The notes under the pieces were generated by a model. That model made no database searches. It was not told where the DNA came from and saw only the letters and a program-made list of their open reading frames with translations. Shown here piece after piece: positions 43,350 through 52,257 of a stretch of 64,000 bases of DNA. The DNA comes from Amycolatopsis deserti (lineage in GTDB: Bacteria; Actinomycetota; Actinomycetes; Mycobacteriales; Pseudonocardiaceae). Both the position numbers and the translations under genes were made by a program. The stretch spans positions 147,378 through 211,377 of the forward strand of contig NZ_BNAU01000012.1 in the NCBI RefSeq assembly GCF_014653945.1. The letters are read 5' to 3'. Position 1 is the stretch's first letter. Every line of letters starts with the position of its first letter.

Positions 43350-44677
43350 GAGGTGGAGACGTTACCGGCCGACCGCCACACGATCTGGAAGCGGGCACCG
43401 CCCTCGGGCGACTCGCCCACCGACACCCGCCCGCCGCGCCGCCGCACGGTTTCGGCGACCATCGCCAGCCCCAGCCCGGTGCCGCCGGAGGTGCGGGCCC
43501 GGTCGTCGCCGACGCGGTAGAACCGGTCGAACACGCGGTCCCGGTGCTCGGGCGGGATGCCCGGCCCGTCGTCGTCCACCACCAGCCGCACGGTGGAGTG
43601 CCCGGGCAGCACCGACACCACGATCTGCGACGAGGCGTACCGGCAGGCGTTGCGCAGCAGGTTGTTCAGCACCAGCTCGACCTCGGAGTGCGCCGCGTGC
43701 GCCCACGCCTGCCCGACCACGCCCGTGACGCGCACCGCAGGCGAGCCGGGCGGCAACCGGTCCGCCGCCGCGCGCGCCTCGGTGAGCAGTTCGACGGCCT
43801 CGGCCGGCGGCAGCTCCCCGGCGTCCGACCGGGCCAGGGTCAGCAGCCCGTCCAGCAGTGCGGACAACCGCTCGGCCTCGGCGAGGACGTCGGCCAGCGT
43901 CTCCTGCGCCAGCTCCGGATCGGGGTTGGCGACGGCGACCTCGGCCTGCACGCGGATCGACGCGACCGGCGAGCGCAGCTCGTGCGCGGCGTCCCCGGTG
44001 AACCGCCGCAGCCGCTGAGCGGCCTCCTCCTGCCGCGCCAGCAGCGCGTTGAAGTCCGCCGCCAGCGCCCGCAGCTCGTCGTCGGCCTCGGGCAACGGCA
44101 CCCGCTGCCCCGGCGGCAGCGCGCGGACCGTCCGGCGCAGCCGGCTCACGCGCCGCAGCGCGAAACGCACCACCAGCCAGGTCGCGATCGCGGCGAGCAC
44201 CGCGCCGATCCCGGCGGCCCACAGCAGCCAGGTCGCAGCCTTGTGCACGGCCGCCCGCTGGCCCACCAGCCCGGTGCCGGCGGCGACCAGCCGCAGCTGC
44301 CCGTCCGGCGCGGTCACCACCGAGCCCAGCCACCGCATCCGCTCCACGGTCACCGGCTGCCCGGCCTTGAGCGCCCGCACGTCACCCGGCCCGAGCGGGG
44401 TCGCCGGGCCGCCGTCGACCGGCGCACCCGCGGTGTCGAGCACGCGCAGGACCACGCCGTCCGGTGGGACGGGCAGCTGTCCGACGGACACGGTCGCGGC
44501 CGCCGGAGCGAGCGCCTCGGACAGTTCGGTGTCGACGGAGGAGTCCCGCAGGGGCCCGAGCCCGCGCCCGGCGACGACGGCGAGGCCGAGCAGGAACGCC
44601 AGCGTGACCGCGGCGGCCGGCGCCGTGATCCGGAACTGCATGGACCGGCGTTCCCACCACCGGCGCAGCGAGCTCAC
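43346..44677 (-). CDS. Sensor histidine kinase
   Basis: A 443-residue kinase: segment 1 about 18-37, extracellular loop to about 148, segment 2 about 149-171, HAMP about 172-225, H-box AAHELRSPVASIRVQ with His232, N-box LLRNACRYA, and ATP lid SGGTGLGLAMV. The extracellular domain is short and without a recognised fold. It is coupled with the response regulator upstream (GTGA overlap). The probable target is the divergent LolA-like/ABC operon. The stimulus is unknown; envelope or drug stress is a reasonable guess from the target genes. Confidence 0.93.
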   Translation of the reverse strand: MSSLRRWWERRSMQFRITAPAAAVTLAFLLGLAVVAGRGLGPLRDSSVDTELSEALAPAAATVSVGQLPVPPDGVVLRVLDTAGAPVDGGPATPLGPGDVRALKAGQPVTVERMRWLGSVVTAPDGQLRLVAAGTGLVGQRAAVHKAATWLLWAAGIGAVLAAIATWLVVRFALRRVSRLRRTVRALPPGQRVPLPEADDELRALAADFNALLARQEEAAQRLRRFTGDAAHELRSPVASIRVQAEVAVANPDPELAQETLADVLAEAERLSALLDGLLTLARSDAGELPPAEAVELLTEARAAADRLPPGSPAVRVTGVVGQAWAHAAHSEVELVLNNLLRNACRYASSQIVVSVLPGHSTVRLVVDDDGPGIPPEHRDRVFDRFYRVGDDRARTSGGTGLGLAMVAETVRRRGGRVSVGESPEGGARFQIVWRSAGNVSTS

Positions 44678-45378
44678 CCGGGCAGGACCTCGTCCAGCGC
44701 CGCGTCCGAGGCCAGGTAGCCGTGGCCGCGCACGGTGCGCACCAGCGCGCCCGCCCCGACCGCGTCGAGCTTGCGGCGCACGTACCCGACGTAGACCTCG
44801 ACGACGTTGCGGGTCGCGGCCTGCTCGTCACCCCACACCGCGCGCAGCAGCTCGTCCTTGGTGACGACCGTCCCGGCGCGCCCGACCAGCACCTCGAGCA
44901 GGCTGAACTCGCGCGGGCTCAGCGCGACCGGGTCGTCGTGCCAGCGCACCTCGCGGGTGGCGCGGTCGACGACGAGGCCCCCGATGCGCAGCGGGCCGCG
45001 CGTCCCCTCGGTGGCCGCGCGGCGCAGGACGGCGCGGATCTGCGCGACCAGCACGACGAACGAGAACGGCTTGACCAGGTAGCCGTCGGCCCCGAGGTCG
45101 AGCCCGTCGGCCTGGTCGACCTCGCCGTCCTTGGCCGAGACCATCAGGACCGGCGTGGTGATGCCCTGTGCGCGCAACGCCTGCAGCACCCGGTACCCGG
45201 ACAGGCCGGGCAGCATGATGTCCAGCAGCAGCACGTCGAACGACCCGGTCTGCGCCAGGCGCAGGCCGCTCGGGCCGTCGGGGGCGGTGACCACGTCCAT
45301 GCCCTCCGCCCGCAGCCCGCGGTGCAGCGCCTTGCGCACGCCGGGCTCGTCGTCCACCACGAGAATCCGAGGGTTCAC
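44674..45378 (-). CDS. OmpR-family response regulator
   Basis: A 234-residue regulator: receiver domain with DDE at 9-11, phospho-Asp53 in LLLDIMLPG, Thr/Ser (VSAKD) and Lys (VKPF); then a winged helix (about 130-225) ending VRTVRGHGYLA. The GTG at 45378 gives the family-typical opening (NPRILVVDDEPG); a TTG at 45387 adds three residues. It lies next to four phased TCAG repeats in the divergent gap, probably its binding sites. Confidence 0.93.
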   Translation of the reverse strand: MNPRILVVDDEPGVRKALHRGLRAEGMDVVTAPDGPSGLRLAQTGSFDVLLLDIMLPGLSGYRVLQALRAQGITTPVLMVSAKDGEVDQADGLDLGADGYLVKPFSFVVLVAQIRAVLRRAATEGTRGPLRIGGLVVDRATREVRWHDDPVALSPREFSLLEVLVGRAGTVVTKDELLRAVWGDEQAATRNVVEVYVGYVRRKLDAVGAGALVRTVRGHGYLASDAALDEVLPG

Positions 45379-45419
45379 GGTTGACAAGCATGCCCGGTTT
45401 TTCCAGCTCGGGCGCGCGC

Positions 45420-45456
45420 TCTCAGCGGTCTCTCAGCATCTCAGGTCCATCTCAGG
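45420..45456. promoter_or_regulatory. Phased direct repeats, probable response-regulator binding site
   Basis: TCAG occurs at 45422, 45433, 45441 and 45452: two pairs of direct repeats (CTCAGC twice, TCAGG twice), each with an 11-bp step. OmpR/PhoB regulators bind such 11-bp-phased direct repeats. The site lies between the regulator gene and the divergent LolA-like gene. Confidence 0.6.
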
Positions 45457-45522
45457 GCCGACGGAGGAGTGTCAGCGGCGGGGAAAGAGCACACTGGTGC
45501 TCGTCGACACAGGGAGAGCGAA

Positions 45523-46581
45523 ATGCAGCCGAAGACGAAGGCCATCACCGCGGCGGTCACGGGGTCCGCGCTCGGCGCCGCCGGGCTCGCGTGGATCGCG
45601 ATGCCGGCCACCGCGGGTGAGGCCCCGGAGCTGCCGGCGATCAGCGCGGAGGAGCTGGTGCAGTCGGTGGTCACCACCAGGACCCCGGCGCTGGCCGGGA
45701 CCGTCGAGGTGGACAACAACCTGGGCCTGCCGGTCTCGACCCTGCCGGGTGGCACGAGCCTGGACATCGACGCGGCCCGCGTCTACAACGACGGGGCCGG
45801 CAACAGCAAGCTCGCCATCGAGCAGGGCGCGAGCGAGCACACCGTGGTGCGCAATGGCGCGACCGTGTGGACGTACGACTCGGCGGACAACGCGGCGACG
45901 AAGATCACCGTGCCGCCCGAGGCGCTGCAGAAGCCCGGGGAGTACGAGCTGAGCGACCCGGCGACGGCGGCGGCGCAGCTGCTCGCGAAGGTCCGGGAGA
46001 GCAGCACTGTCACCGTCGAGGGGACGGCCCGGGTGGCCGGCCGGGCGGTCTACGAGCTGGTGCTGACGCCGAAGCCGACCGAGCGCACGCTGCTGCGCGA
46101 GGTGCGCGTCGCGGTCGACGCCGAGAAGCGGGTGCCGCTGCGGCTGGCCGTGATGACCTACGGCACCTCGGACCCGGCGTTCCAGGTCGCGTTCAGCGAC
46201 ATCGCGTTCGCGCCGCAGCCGGCGAGCGAGTTCCAGTTCACCCCGCCGCAGGGCGCGAAGGTGACCGAGGAGCAGGCGCCCGCCGGGCACCCGGAGCAGC
46301 GGGACCTGGAGAACGCGGTCCAGGTCGTGGGCGACGGCTGGGACAGCGTCGTCACCGGCACCTTCCCGGCCGAGACGCTCGCTCCGCAGCGGGGTGAGCG
46401 CGGGGAGAGCGTCGACCCGAAGGCGCTGCTGGCGCAGTTCGGCAAGCCGGTCAGCGGCGCGTTCGGCACCGGCTACGTGATCACCACGAAGGTCGGTACC
46501 GCCCTGATCACCGACGACGGCCGCTTCGCCGCCGGCGCCGTGCCGGAGCAGGTGCTGGTCGAGGCTCTGGGAGCGAAATGA
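45523..46581 (+). CDS. Secreted LolA/RseB-like protein
   Basis: A 352-residue exported protein. The N-terminus (KTKAITAAVTGSALGAAGLAWIAMPATAGEA) is a Sec-type signal peptide or anchor without a lipobox. The mature part resembles the LolA/RseB-like beta-fold proteins of actinobacteria: VWTYDSADNAATKITVP near 110-130 and YELVLTPKPTERTLLREVRVAVD near 185-205. Such proteins bind lipids or lipoproteins or sense envelope stress. ATG at 45523 after AGGGAGA. It overlaps the ABC ATPase at ATGA, which suggests the transporter and the secreted protein work together. Confidence 0.78.
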   Translation: MQPKTKAITAAVTGSALGAAGLAWIAMPATAGEAPELPAISAEELVQSVVTTRTPALAGTVEVDNNLGLPVSTLPGGTSLDIDAARVYNDGAGNSKLAIEQGASEHTVVRNGATVWTYDSADNAATKITVPPEALQKPGEYELSDPATAAAQLLAKVRESSTVTVEGTARVAGRAVYELVLTPKPTERTLLREVRVAVDAEKRVPLRLAVMTYGTSDPAFQVAFSDIAFAPQPASEFQFTPPQGAKVTEEQAPAGHPEQRDLENAVQVVGDGWDSVVTGTFPAETLAPQRGERGESVDPKALLAQFGKPVSGAFGTGYVITTKVGTALITDDGRFAAGAVPEQVLVEALGAK

Positions 46582-47582
46582 CGGAGACACTGCCGGTGGG
46601 CGCTTCGGTCGAAGCGCCCACCGCGGGTCCGGCACTCGCCGCGCGGACCAGGGGGTTGCGCAAGGTGTACCGGACCGCGGTCGCGGTGGACCAGGTCGAT
46701 CTGGACGTGCCGGAGGGCGCGGTGCTGGGCATGCTCGGGCCGAACGGCTCGGGCAAGACCACCACGATCCGGATGCTGCTCGGCCTGGTCCGCCCGACCG
46801 AGGGCGAGGTGGAGCTGCTCGGCAGGCGGATGCCCGAGGGCGCGGCACGCGCTCTGCCGGACGTCGGCGCGCTGGTCGAGGGGCCGGGCTTCCACCCGTT
46901 CCTGTCCGGGCGGGAAAACCTGCGCCGCGTGGCCGCCGCCGAGCCGCGGCTGTCCTCTGCGGCGATCCCCCGCGCGGTCGAGGACGCGCTGGAGCGGGTC
47001 GGGCTGGGGCACGCGGCGCACCGGCGCTACCGGGGGTACTCGCTGGGCATGAAGCAGCGGCTGGGGCTCGCCTCGGCGCTGCTCGTGCCGCGGCGGATGG
47101 TCGTGCTGGACGAGCCGACCAACGGGCTGGACCCGGCCGGCACGCGGGAGATCCGCCGCATCATCGGCGAGCTGCACGCCGAGGGCGTCACCGTGCTGGT
47201 GTCCTCGCACCTGCTCGCCGAGGTCGAGGCGACCTGCACGCACGTGGCCGTCCTCCACGACGGCACGGTGGTGGCGCAGGGCGAGCTGGACGAGCTGCTG
47301 GAGTCCGGCACGCCGTCGCTGGTGGTGTCCACTCCGGACGGTGACCAGGCGCTCACCGCGCTGCGGGACAACCGCATCCCGGGCCGCCTCACGCCGGAGG
47401 GTGTGCGGGCGGACCTGTCCGCGGCGACAGCGCCGCAGGTGATCGAGACGCTGGTGCGGGCCGGAGTGGCCGTGCACGAGGCGAAGCGGGCCCGCACCGG
47501 GCTGGAGGACCTGTTCGCGCGGCTGACGCAACGGGACTCCGGCACCGACGGCCTGCCGGATGTGGACGAGGGAGCGGCATGA
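46578..47582 (+). CDS. ABC transporter ATP-binding protein (exporter type)
   Basis: A 334-residue ATPase of the DrrA/CcmA-like group. Walker A GPNGSGKT, signature YSLGMKQR, Walker B MVVLDEPTNGLDPAG, H-loop SSHLL. The 40-residue N-terminal extension before the ABC core is Ala-rich. It is coupled to the LolA-like gene and to the permease (ATGA overlaps). Members export drugs, lipids or peptides, or provide self-protection; the substrate is unknown. Confidence 0.92.
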   Translation: MTETLPVGASVEAPTAGPALAARTRGLRKVYRTAVAVDQVDLDVPEGAVLGMLGPNGSGKTTTIRMLLGLVRPTEGEVELLGRRMPEGAARALPDVGALVEGPGFHPFLSGRENLRRVAAAEPRLSSAAIPRAVEDALERVGLGHAAHRRYRGYSLGMKQRLGLASALLVPRRMVVLDEPTNGLDPAGTREIRRIIGELHAEGVTVLVSSHLLAEVEATCTHVAVLHDGTVVAQGELDELLESGTPSLVVSTPDGDQALTALRDNRIPGRLTPEGVRADLSAATAPQVIETLVRAGVAVHEAKRARTGLEDLFARLTQRDSGTDGLPDVDEGAA

Positions 47583-48448
47583 CGGCGACACTGGACGCGG
47601 CGCCGGTGGAACGGTGGAGTGTGCCGTTCCACCGGCTCTTCCGCGCCGAGCTGCGGTGGATCTTCCGCCGCCCGCGCACGCTGATCGTGCTGGGCCTGCT
47701 CGCGCTGATCCCGGTGATCATCGGGATCGGGCTGACGATCGCGGCGAACAACGACGCCCAGGCCGGCGGCGGGGGCGGCGGTGGGGACTCGCTGCTGACC
47801 GCCGCGGCCGGGAACGCGCTGGTCCTGCCGCTGGCCACGCTCGGGGTGACGCTGAACCTGATGCTGCCGCTGATCACGGCGATGTCGGCCGGGGACGCGC
47901 TCGCCGGTGAATCGTCGGTGGGCACGCTGCGCGGGCTGCTGCTCGCGCCGGTGAGCCGGGGCAGGCTGCTGCTGATGAAGGCGCTCGGGGTGGCGACGTT
48001 CACGCTGGCCGCGGCGCTGCTGATGGCCGTGGTCGCGATGGCGACCGGGCTGGTGATCAACGGGACCGGTTCGCTGTTCACGCTCTCCGGCAACACGTTG
48101 TCCGTTGTGGACGCACTGGGCCGGGTCGCGCTGGCGGCGGCGTGGGTGACGCTGCAGCTGTGGGCGGTCGGGGCGATCGCGCTGGCGATCTCGGCGTGCA
48201 CCGAGCACCCGATGCTCGTGGTGGTGTCGATACTGGCCGGCGTCGTCGTGTCGTCGGTGCTGCTCCTGCTGTCGGCGGTGGACTGGCTGCACCCGTTCCT
48301 GCTGCCCCAGTCCTGGACGGCGATCGCGGACATCCTGCGCGACCCGATCCCGGCCGACCAGCTGGGCGAGGGCGCCATCCGCGCCGCGTGCTACGTCGTG
48401 ATCGGCCTGTCCCTGGCCTACGCGCGGCTGTCCACGAAGGACGGTTAG
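47579..48448 (+). CDS. ABC transporter permease (ABC-2 type)
   Basis: A 289-residue membrane protein with six segments, the first at about 38-58. The cytoplasmic N-terminus (residues 1-37) and the extracellular Gly-rich loop (QAGGGGGGGDS, about 61-71) are typical of ABC-2 permeases. It forms an exporter with the preceding ATPase. Its TAG stop overlaps the stop of the convergent thiamine ATPase gene (shared TTAG), so the operons abut with no space for a separate terminator. Confidence 0.9.
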   Translation: MTATLDAAPVERWSVPFHRLFRAELRWIFRRPRTLIVLGLLALIPVIIGIGLTIAANNDAQAGGGGGGGDSLLTAAAGNALVLPLATLGVTLNLMLPLITAMSAGDALAGESSVGTLRGLLLAPVSRGRLLLMKALGVATFTLAAALLMAVVAMATGLVINGTGSLFTLSGNTLSVVDALGRVALAAAWVTLQLWAVGAIALAISACTEHPMLVVVSILAGVVVSSVLLLLSAVDWLHPFLLPQSWTAIADILRDPIPADQLGEGAIRAACYVVIGLSLAYARLSTKDG

Positions 48449-49452
48449 CCGACCAGGGCCACCCCGTCCGGGTCGAGGGCTAGGTGGATCTCGTCGCCCG
48501 GGTTGACGTCGGCGGACACCGCCGCGACCGCGTCCACCGTGCCGGCGCTCGTGCGGACGGAGAGGCGGACGTTGTCGCGGCGGTGCACCTTGCTCAGCAC
48601 CTCACCAGCGATGCCGGTCTTCGCGAGCCGTAGTCCGGTGGGGCGCAGGCCCAGCCGGACCGGCCCGTCGGGCGCCTCGGGCACGGCGACCTCGCCGAAC
48701 GGGCAGCGCACGAGGCCGTCCGCCGCCTGGCCGTCGACGACCGTGGTGACGCCCAAGAAGCGCGCCACGTTCTCGTCGGCCGGCCGGCGCCACACCTCGC
48801 GCACGGCCCCGGCCTGGCGGATCTCCCCCGCCTGCAGCACGGCGACGCGGTCGGCGAGCGTGAACGCCTCCTCCTGGTCGTGCGTGACGAGCAGGGCGGT
48901 GATCTTCGCGCTGCGCAGCATTTCGGCCAGGTCCACGGCCAGCTGTTCCCGCAACCCGGCGTCCAACCCGGACAGTGGCTCGTCGAGCAGCAGCAGGCGG
49001 GGTTCCGGCGCGAGCGCGCGGGCCAGCGCGACCCGTTGCGCCTCGCCGCCGGACAGCTCGGTCACGCGCCGCTTCTGGTAACCGGTCAGGCCGACGAGGT
49101 CGAGCAGACGCCTCACCCGCTGCGCACGCTCGCTCGCCGGCATCCCGTGCATCCGCGGCCCGAACGCGATGTTGCCTGCCACATCCCGGTGCGGGAACAG
49201 CTGGCCGTCCTGGAACACCAGGCCGAACCCGCGCTTGTGCACCGGCACCCGGGCCAGGTCGGCGCCGTCCCAGCGCACGCTGCCCGCGGTGATCGGCTCC
49301 AGGCCGGTGATCGCGCGCAGCAGCGTCGACTTCCCGGAGCCGGACGGGCCCAGCAGCGCGAGCACCTCGCCGTCGGCGATCTCCAGGTCCACGCCCGACA
49401 CGGCGGTGAACGTGCCGTACCGCACGGTCAGGCCGGACACGGTCAACGCCAT
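48445..49452 (-). CDS. thiQ: Thiamine ABC transporter ATP-binding protein
   Basis: A 335-residue ATPase with Walker A GPSGSGKS, Q-loop VFQDGQLFPH, signature LSGGEAQR, Walker B LLLLDEPLSGLD, H-loop VTHDQ, and a C-terminal TOBE-like regulatory domain (about 240-335). By itself it could serve iron or thiamine importers; the TPP riboswitch at the head of the operon indicates thiamine or a precursor. The ATG at 49452 lies 1 bp after the permease stop, and GGGGAG is 7 nt upstream. Confidence 0.85.
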   Translation of the reverse strand: MALTVSGLTVRYGTFTAVSGVDLEIADGEVLALLGPSGSGKSTLLRAITGLEPITAGSVRWDGADLARVPVHKRGFGLVFQDGQLFPHRDVAGNIAFGPRMHGMPASERAQRVRRLLDLVGLTGYQKRRVTELSGGEAQRVALARALAPEPRLLLLDEPLSGLDAGLREQLAVDLAEMLRSAKITALLVTHDQEEAFTLADRVAVLQAGEIRQAGAVREVWRRPADENVARFLGVTTVVDGQAADGLVRCPFGEVAVPEAPDGPVRLGLRPTGLRLAKTGIAGEVLSKVHRRDNVRLSVRTSAGTVDAVAAVSADVNPGDEIHLALDPDGVALVG

Positions 49453-49453
49453 C

Positions 49454-51055
49454 TCAGAACTCCCCAACCCGGCCGGACGCGAGCCGGTCGATCACGATCA
49501 CCGCGCCCGCGGTGACCAGCATGAGCAGGGCGCACGCCGCGTACGCCATCTGGTTGTTGAGCTGGCCGGGCCGCGCGATCAGCGCCGCGATCGCGACCGG
49601 CAGCGTCGGCGTCTGCGGGCGCGCCAGGAAGCTCGTCGCGCCGAACTCGCCGAGCGCGACCACGTACCCGAACCCGGCCGCGGCCACCACCGCGCGGAAG
49701 GTCAGCGGCACGTCGATCTCGCGCCACACGCGGGCCGGGCTCGCGCCGAGGGTGGCCGCGGCCTGGCGCAGGCGGTCGTCGATCGAGCGGACCACCGGCA
49801 GCACCGTGCGGATCACCAGCGGGATCACCACCAGCGCCTGCGCGAGCGGCACCAGCAGCGGGGACCTTCGGAGGTCGCCGGGCAGCGCGTCGAGCGTGAT
49901 GAGGTAGCCGAACCCGACGGTCACCGCGGACACGCCGAGCGGCAGCATCAGGGCGGCGTCCATCGATTCGCCGACCCCGCGCGCGAGCCGTCCCGGGGCG
50001 CGGCGCAGCGCAACCAGAAGCACCGACGCCGACACCCCGATGATCATCGCCAGCACCGTCGCGTCGGTGGCGGTGCGCAGCGAGTTCATCGCGGCCTGCC
50101 AGCCAGAGACCTGCAGCGTGCCGTCATTGCCGGTGCTGGAGAGCGCGCGGTAGCCGGCCAGGCTCCAGCCGTCCGCGGTGGACACCGAGCGCACCAGCAA
50201 CGCGATGATCGGGGTCAGCAGCAGGCCGAGCACGACGACCGCGGCGGCGACCACGGCCCACTCCCCGCCGACGGGGCGCCGGGCCGTCTCGCGTCGCGAT
50301 CGCAGCCGCAGCGCGCTCTCCCGGCGCTTGCGGGCCGCCGCGCCGAGCAGCAGCGCGGCCAGGACGGCGGCGATCTGCACCAGCGACAACGCGGCCGCAC
50401 CGGTCAGGTCGAGCAGGTTCTCGGTGCGCAGGTAGATCTCGGTCTCCAGCGTCCGGTACCGCGCGCCGCCGAGGATCAGCACCACGCCGAAGCTGGTGGC
50501 GCAGAACAGGAACACCACCGCGGCCGCGGACGTGATGGCCGGCATCAGCGCGGGCAGCGTCACCGAGCGGAACGCGCGCCAGCGGGAAGCGCCCAGGGCG
50601 CGGGCGGCGTCCTCGGCCCGCGTGTCGAGCACCGCCCACAGCCCGGCGACCGTGCGGCCGACGACGGCGACGTTGAAGAAGGCGTTGGCCAGCACGATCG
50701 AGATCCAGCCGCCGTCCGTCCACAGTGCCCGGAACGCCAGGCCCACCACCACGGTGGGCAGCACGAACGGGACGAGCACCAGCGTCCGGACCACCGCGAC
50801 CCCGGGCAGCCGCACGCGCGCCAGCAGGAACGCGACCGGCAGCCCGGCGACCACCGCGATCAGGGTCGACCCGGCGGCCTGCGCGACGGTGAACCAGGCC
50901 AGCCGCCACGTCTCGCCCTCGGCCAGCGCCGCGAGCACCTCGCCGTCGACGAAGCCCAGCCGCAGGATCGCCCCGACCGGCCAGGCGAAGAAGACCACCA
51001 GGAACCCGAGCGGCAGCACGGCCAGTGCCGCCAGCCCGAGTCCGGTGCGGCTCAC
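49454..51055 (-). CDS. thiP: Thiamine ABC transporter permease (two-domain, ThiP type)
   Basis: A 533-residue permease with 12 membrane segments in two homologous halves, each with an EAA loop: DTRAEDAARALGASRWRAFRSVTLPALMP in the first and DDRLRQAAATLGASPARVWREIDVPL in the second. This double form is typical of ThiP and FbpB-like permeases. The GTG at 51055 overlaps the stop of the binding-protein gene (GTGA). The TPP riboswitch upstream supports thiamine. Confidence 0.87.
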   Translation of the reverse strand: MSRTGLGLAALAVLPLGFLVVFFAWPVGAILRLGFVDGEVLAALAEGETWRLAWFTVAQAAGSTLIAVVAGLPVAFLLARVRLPGVAVVRTLVLVPFVLPTVVVGLAFRALWTDGGWISIVLANAFFNVAVVGRTVAGLWAVLDTRAEDAARALGASRWRAFRSVTLPALMPAITSAAAVVFLFCATSFGVVLILGGARYRTLETEIYLRTENLLDLTGAAALSLVQIAAVLAALLLGAAARKRRESALRLRSRRETARRPVGGEWAVVAAAVVVLGLLLTPIIALLVRSVSTADGWSLAGYRALSSTGNDGTLQVSGWQAAMNSLRTATDATVLAMIIGVSASVLLVALRRAPGRLARGVGESMDAALMLPLGVSAVTVGFGYLITLDALPGDLRRSPLLVPLAQALVVIPLVIRTVLPVVRSIDDRLRQAAATLGASPARVWREIDVPLTFRAVVAAAGFGYVVALGEFGATSFLARPQTPTLPVAIAALIARPGQLNNQMAYAACALLMLVTAGAVIVIDRLASGRVGEF

Positions 51056-52092
51056 TGGCCGAGCAAGGAGCGCCACTGCTCGATCCACCGCTCACGCCCG
51101 GCCTGCACGGCCTCGGCGGGCAGGCTCGCCGGGTTCTGCGGCAGCGGGGCGGCCGTCGTCCAGGACGCGGGCAACGCGACGCCCTCGCGCGCCGGGTAGA
51201 CGTACATGTTCTCCGCCACCGTGGCCTGGAACTGCTGGGACAGCAGGAAGTCGATCACCTTCTGGGCGTTGGCCGCGTTGGGCGAGCCGGCCAGCACACC
51301 GGCGTACTCGACCTGGCGGAAGCAGGTGTCCAGCAGCGCCTTCGTGCGCGGCTTGCCGTCGTCGCCGATCTCGGCGGCCGGCGAGGACGCGTAGGAGACC
51401 ACGATCGGCCGCGGGCCCTTGCCGGACGAGCCGGAGAAGTCCTGGCCGTAGGCCTCCTCCCAGCCGGCGACGGCGCGCACGCCGTTGTTCTTCAGCTGGG
51501 TCCAGTAGTTCTGCCAGTTCTGCTCGCCGTAGCGGGCGATGGTGCCGAGCAGGAACGCCAGGCCGGGCGAGCTGGTGGCCGGGTTCTCCACCACCAGCAG
51601 GTCCTTGTACTCGGGCTTGACCAGGTCGTCGTAGGTCGCCGGCTCCGGGATTCCGCGCTCGGCGAACCACGTGGTGTCGATGTTCACGCAGACGTCGCCC
51701 AGGTCCACGGCGGACAGGCGGTGCTCGGAGTCCACGGCGTAGCGCTGCGGGCCGCGGTCGGCCTCGGGGCTGGTGTAGGGCGCGAAGACGCCCTCGGCGA
51801 GCGCGCGCGAGGCGAAGGTCGAGTCGACGCCGAAGGCGGCGTCGCCGATCGGGTTGGCCTTCGTGAGCACCAGGGTGTTGGTGAGCGCGCCCGCGTCACC
51901 CTTCTTCACGACGTTGATCGTGATGCCGGTCTGCTGCTTGAAGGCGTCCAGGACCTGCTGCGGCGCGGCGAAGGAGTCGTGGGTGACCAGCGTGACCGTG
52001 GCCGGGCCGTCTTCCGCGTCGTTGCCGGCCAGCGTGCAGCCCGCGGTCAGGGCGGCGACCAGGCCGACCAGGACGCCCGTGCGGAATTTCAT
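51052..52092 (-). CDS. thiB: Thiamine-binding lipoprotein of the ABC transporter
   Basis: A 346-residue periplasmic-type binding protein with lipobox LTAGC (Cys19). VTLVTHDSFAAPQQVLDAFKQQTGI at the mature N-terminus and GFDSTF-like GVDSTFASRAL are characteristic of ThiB/TbpA. The ATG at 52092 follows GGAG by 5 nt and is the first gene after the TPP riboswitch. It delivers thiamine or its phosphates to the permease. Confidence 0.9.
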   Translation of the reverse strand: MKFRTGVLVGLVAALTAGCTLAGNDAEDGPATVTLVTHDSFAAPQQVLDAFKQQTGITINVVKKGDAGALTNTLVLTKANPIGDAAFGVDSTFASRALAEGVFAPYTSPEADRGPQRYAVDSEHRLSAVDLGDVCVNIDTTWFAERGIPEPATYDDLVKPEYKDLLVVENPATSSPGLAFLLGTIARYGEQNWQNYWTQLKNNGVRAVAGWEEAYGQDFSGSSGKGPRPIVVSYASSPAAEIGDDGKPRTKALLDTCFRQVEYAGVLAGSPNAANAQKVIDFLLSQQFQATVAENMYVYPAREGVALPASWTTAAPLPQNPASLPAEAVQAGRERWIEQWRSLLGQ

Positions 52093-52129
52093 GACCACTC
52101 CTCGCTCGATCCGGCGAGAAAGGTCGGGG

Positions 52130-52217
52130 CCCTCCCTGCGCCGGCATGATCCGGATCAGGTGCGAACGGTCGCGGGCGAACCCGCCTCTCAGCCCGGTGG
52201 ACCCGGACTCCCGTGGC
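52130..52217 (-). promoter_or_regulatory. TPP riboswitch (THI element)
   Basis: On the minus strand the leader contains CTGAGAGG (complement of 52185-52192) and ACCTGATCCGGATCATGCC followed by GGCGCAGGGAGG (52161 down to 52130): the two conserved internal-loop motifs of the TPP aptamer. It ends 37 nt before the thiB ATG. A hairpin CTCGC...GCGAG covering part of the ribosome-binding site suggests translational control. Confidence 0.93.
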
Positions 52218-52257
52218 AACCGTGCAGCGTACCCGCCCCCGTACCACCATGGAGCAC

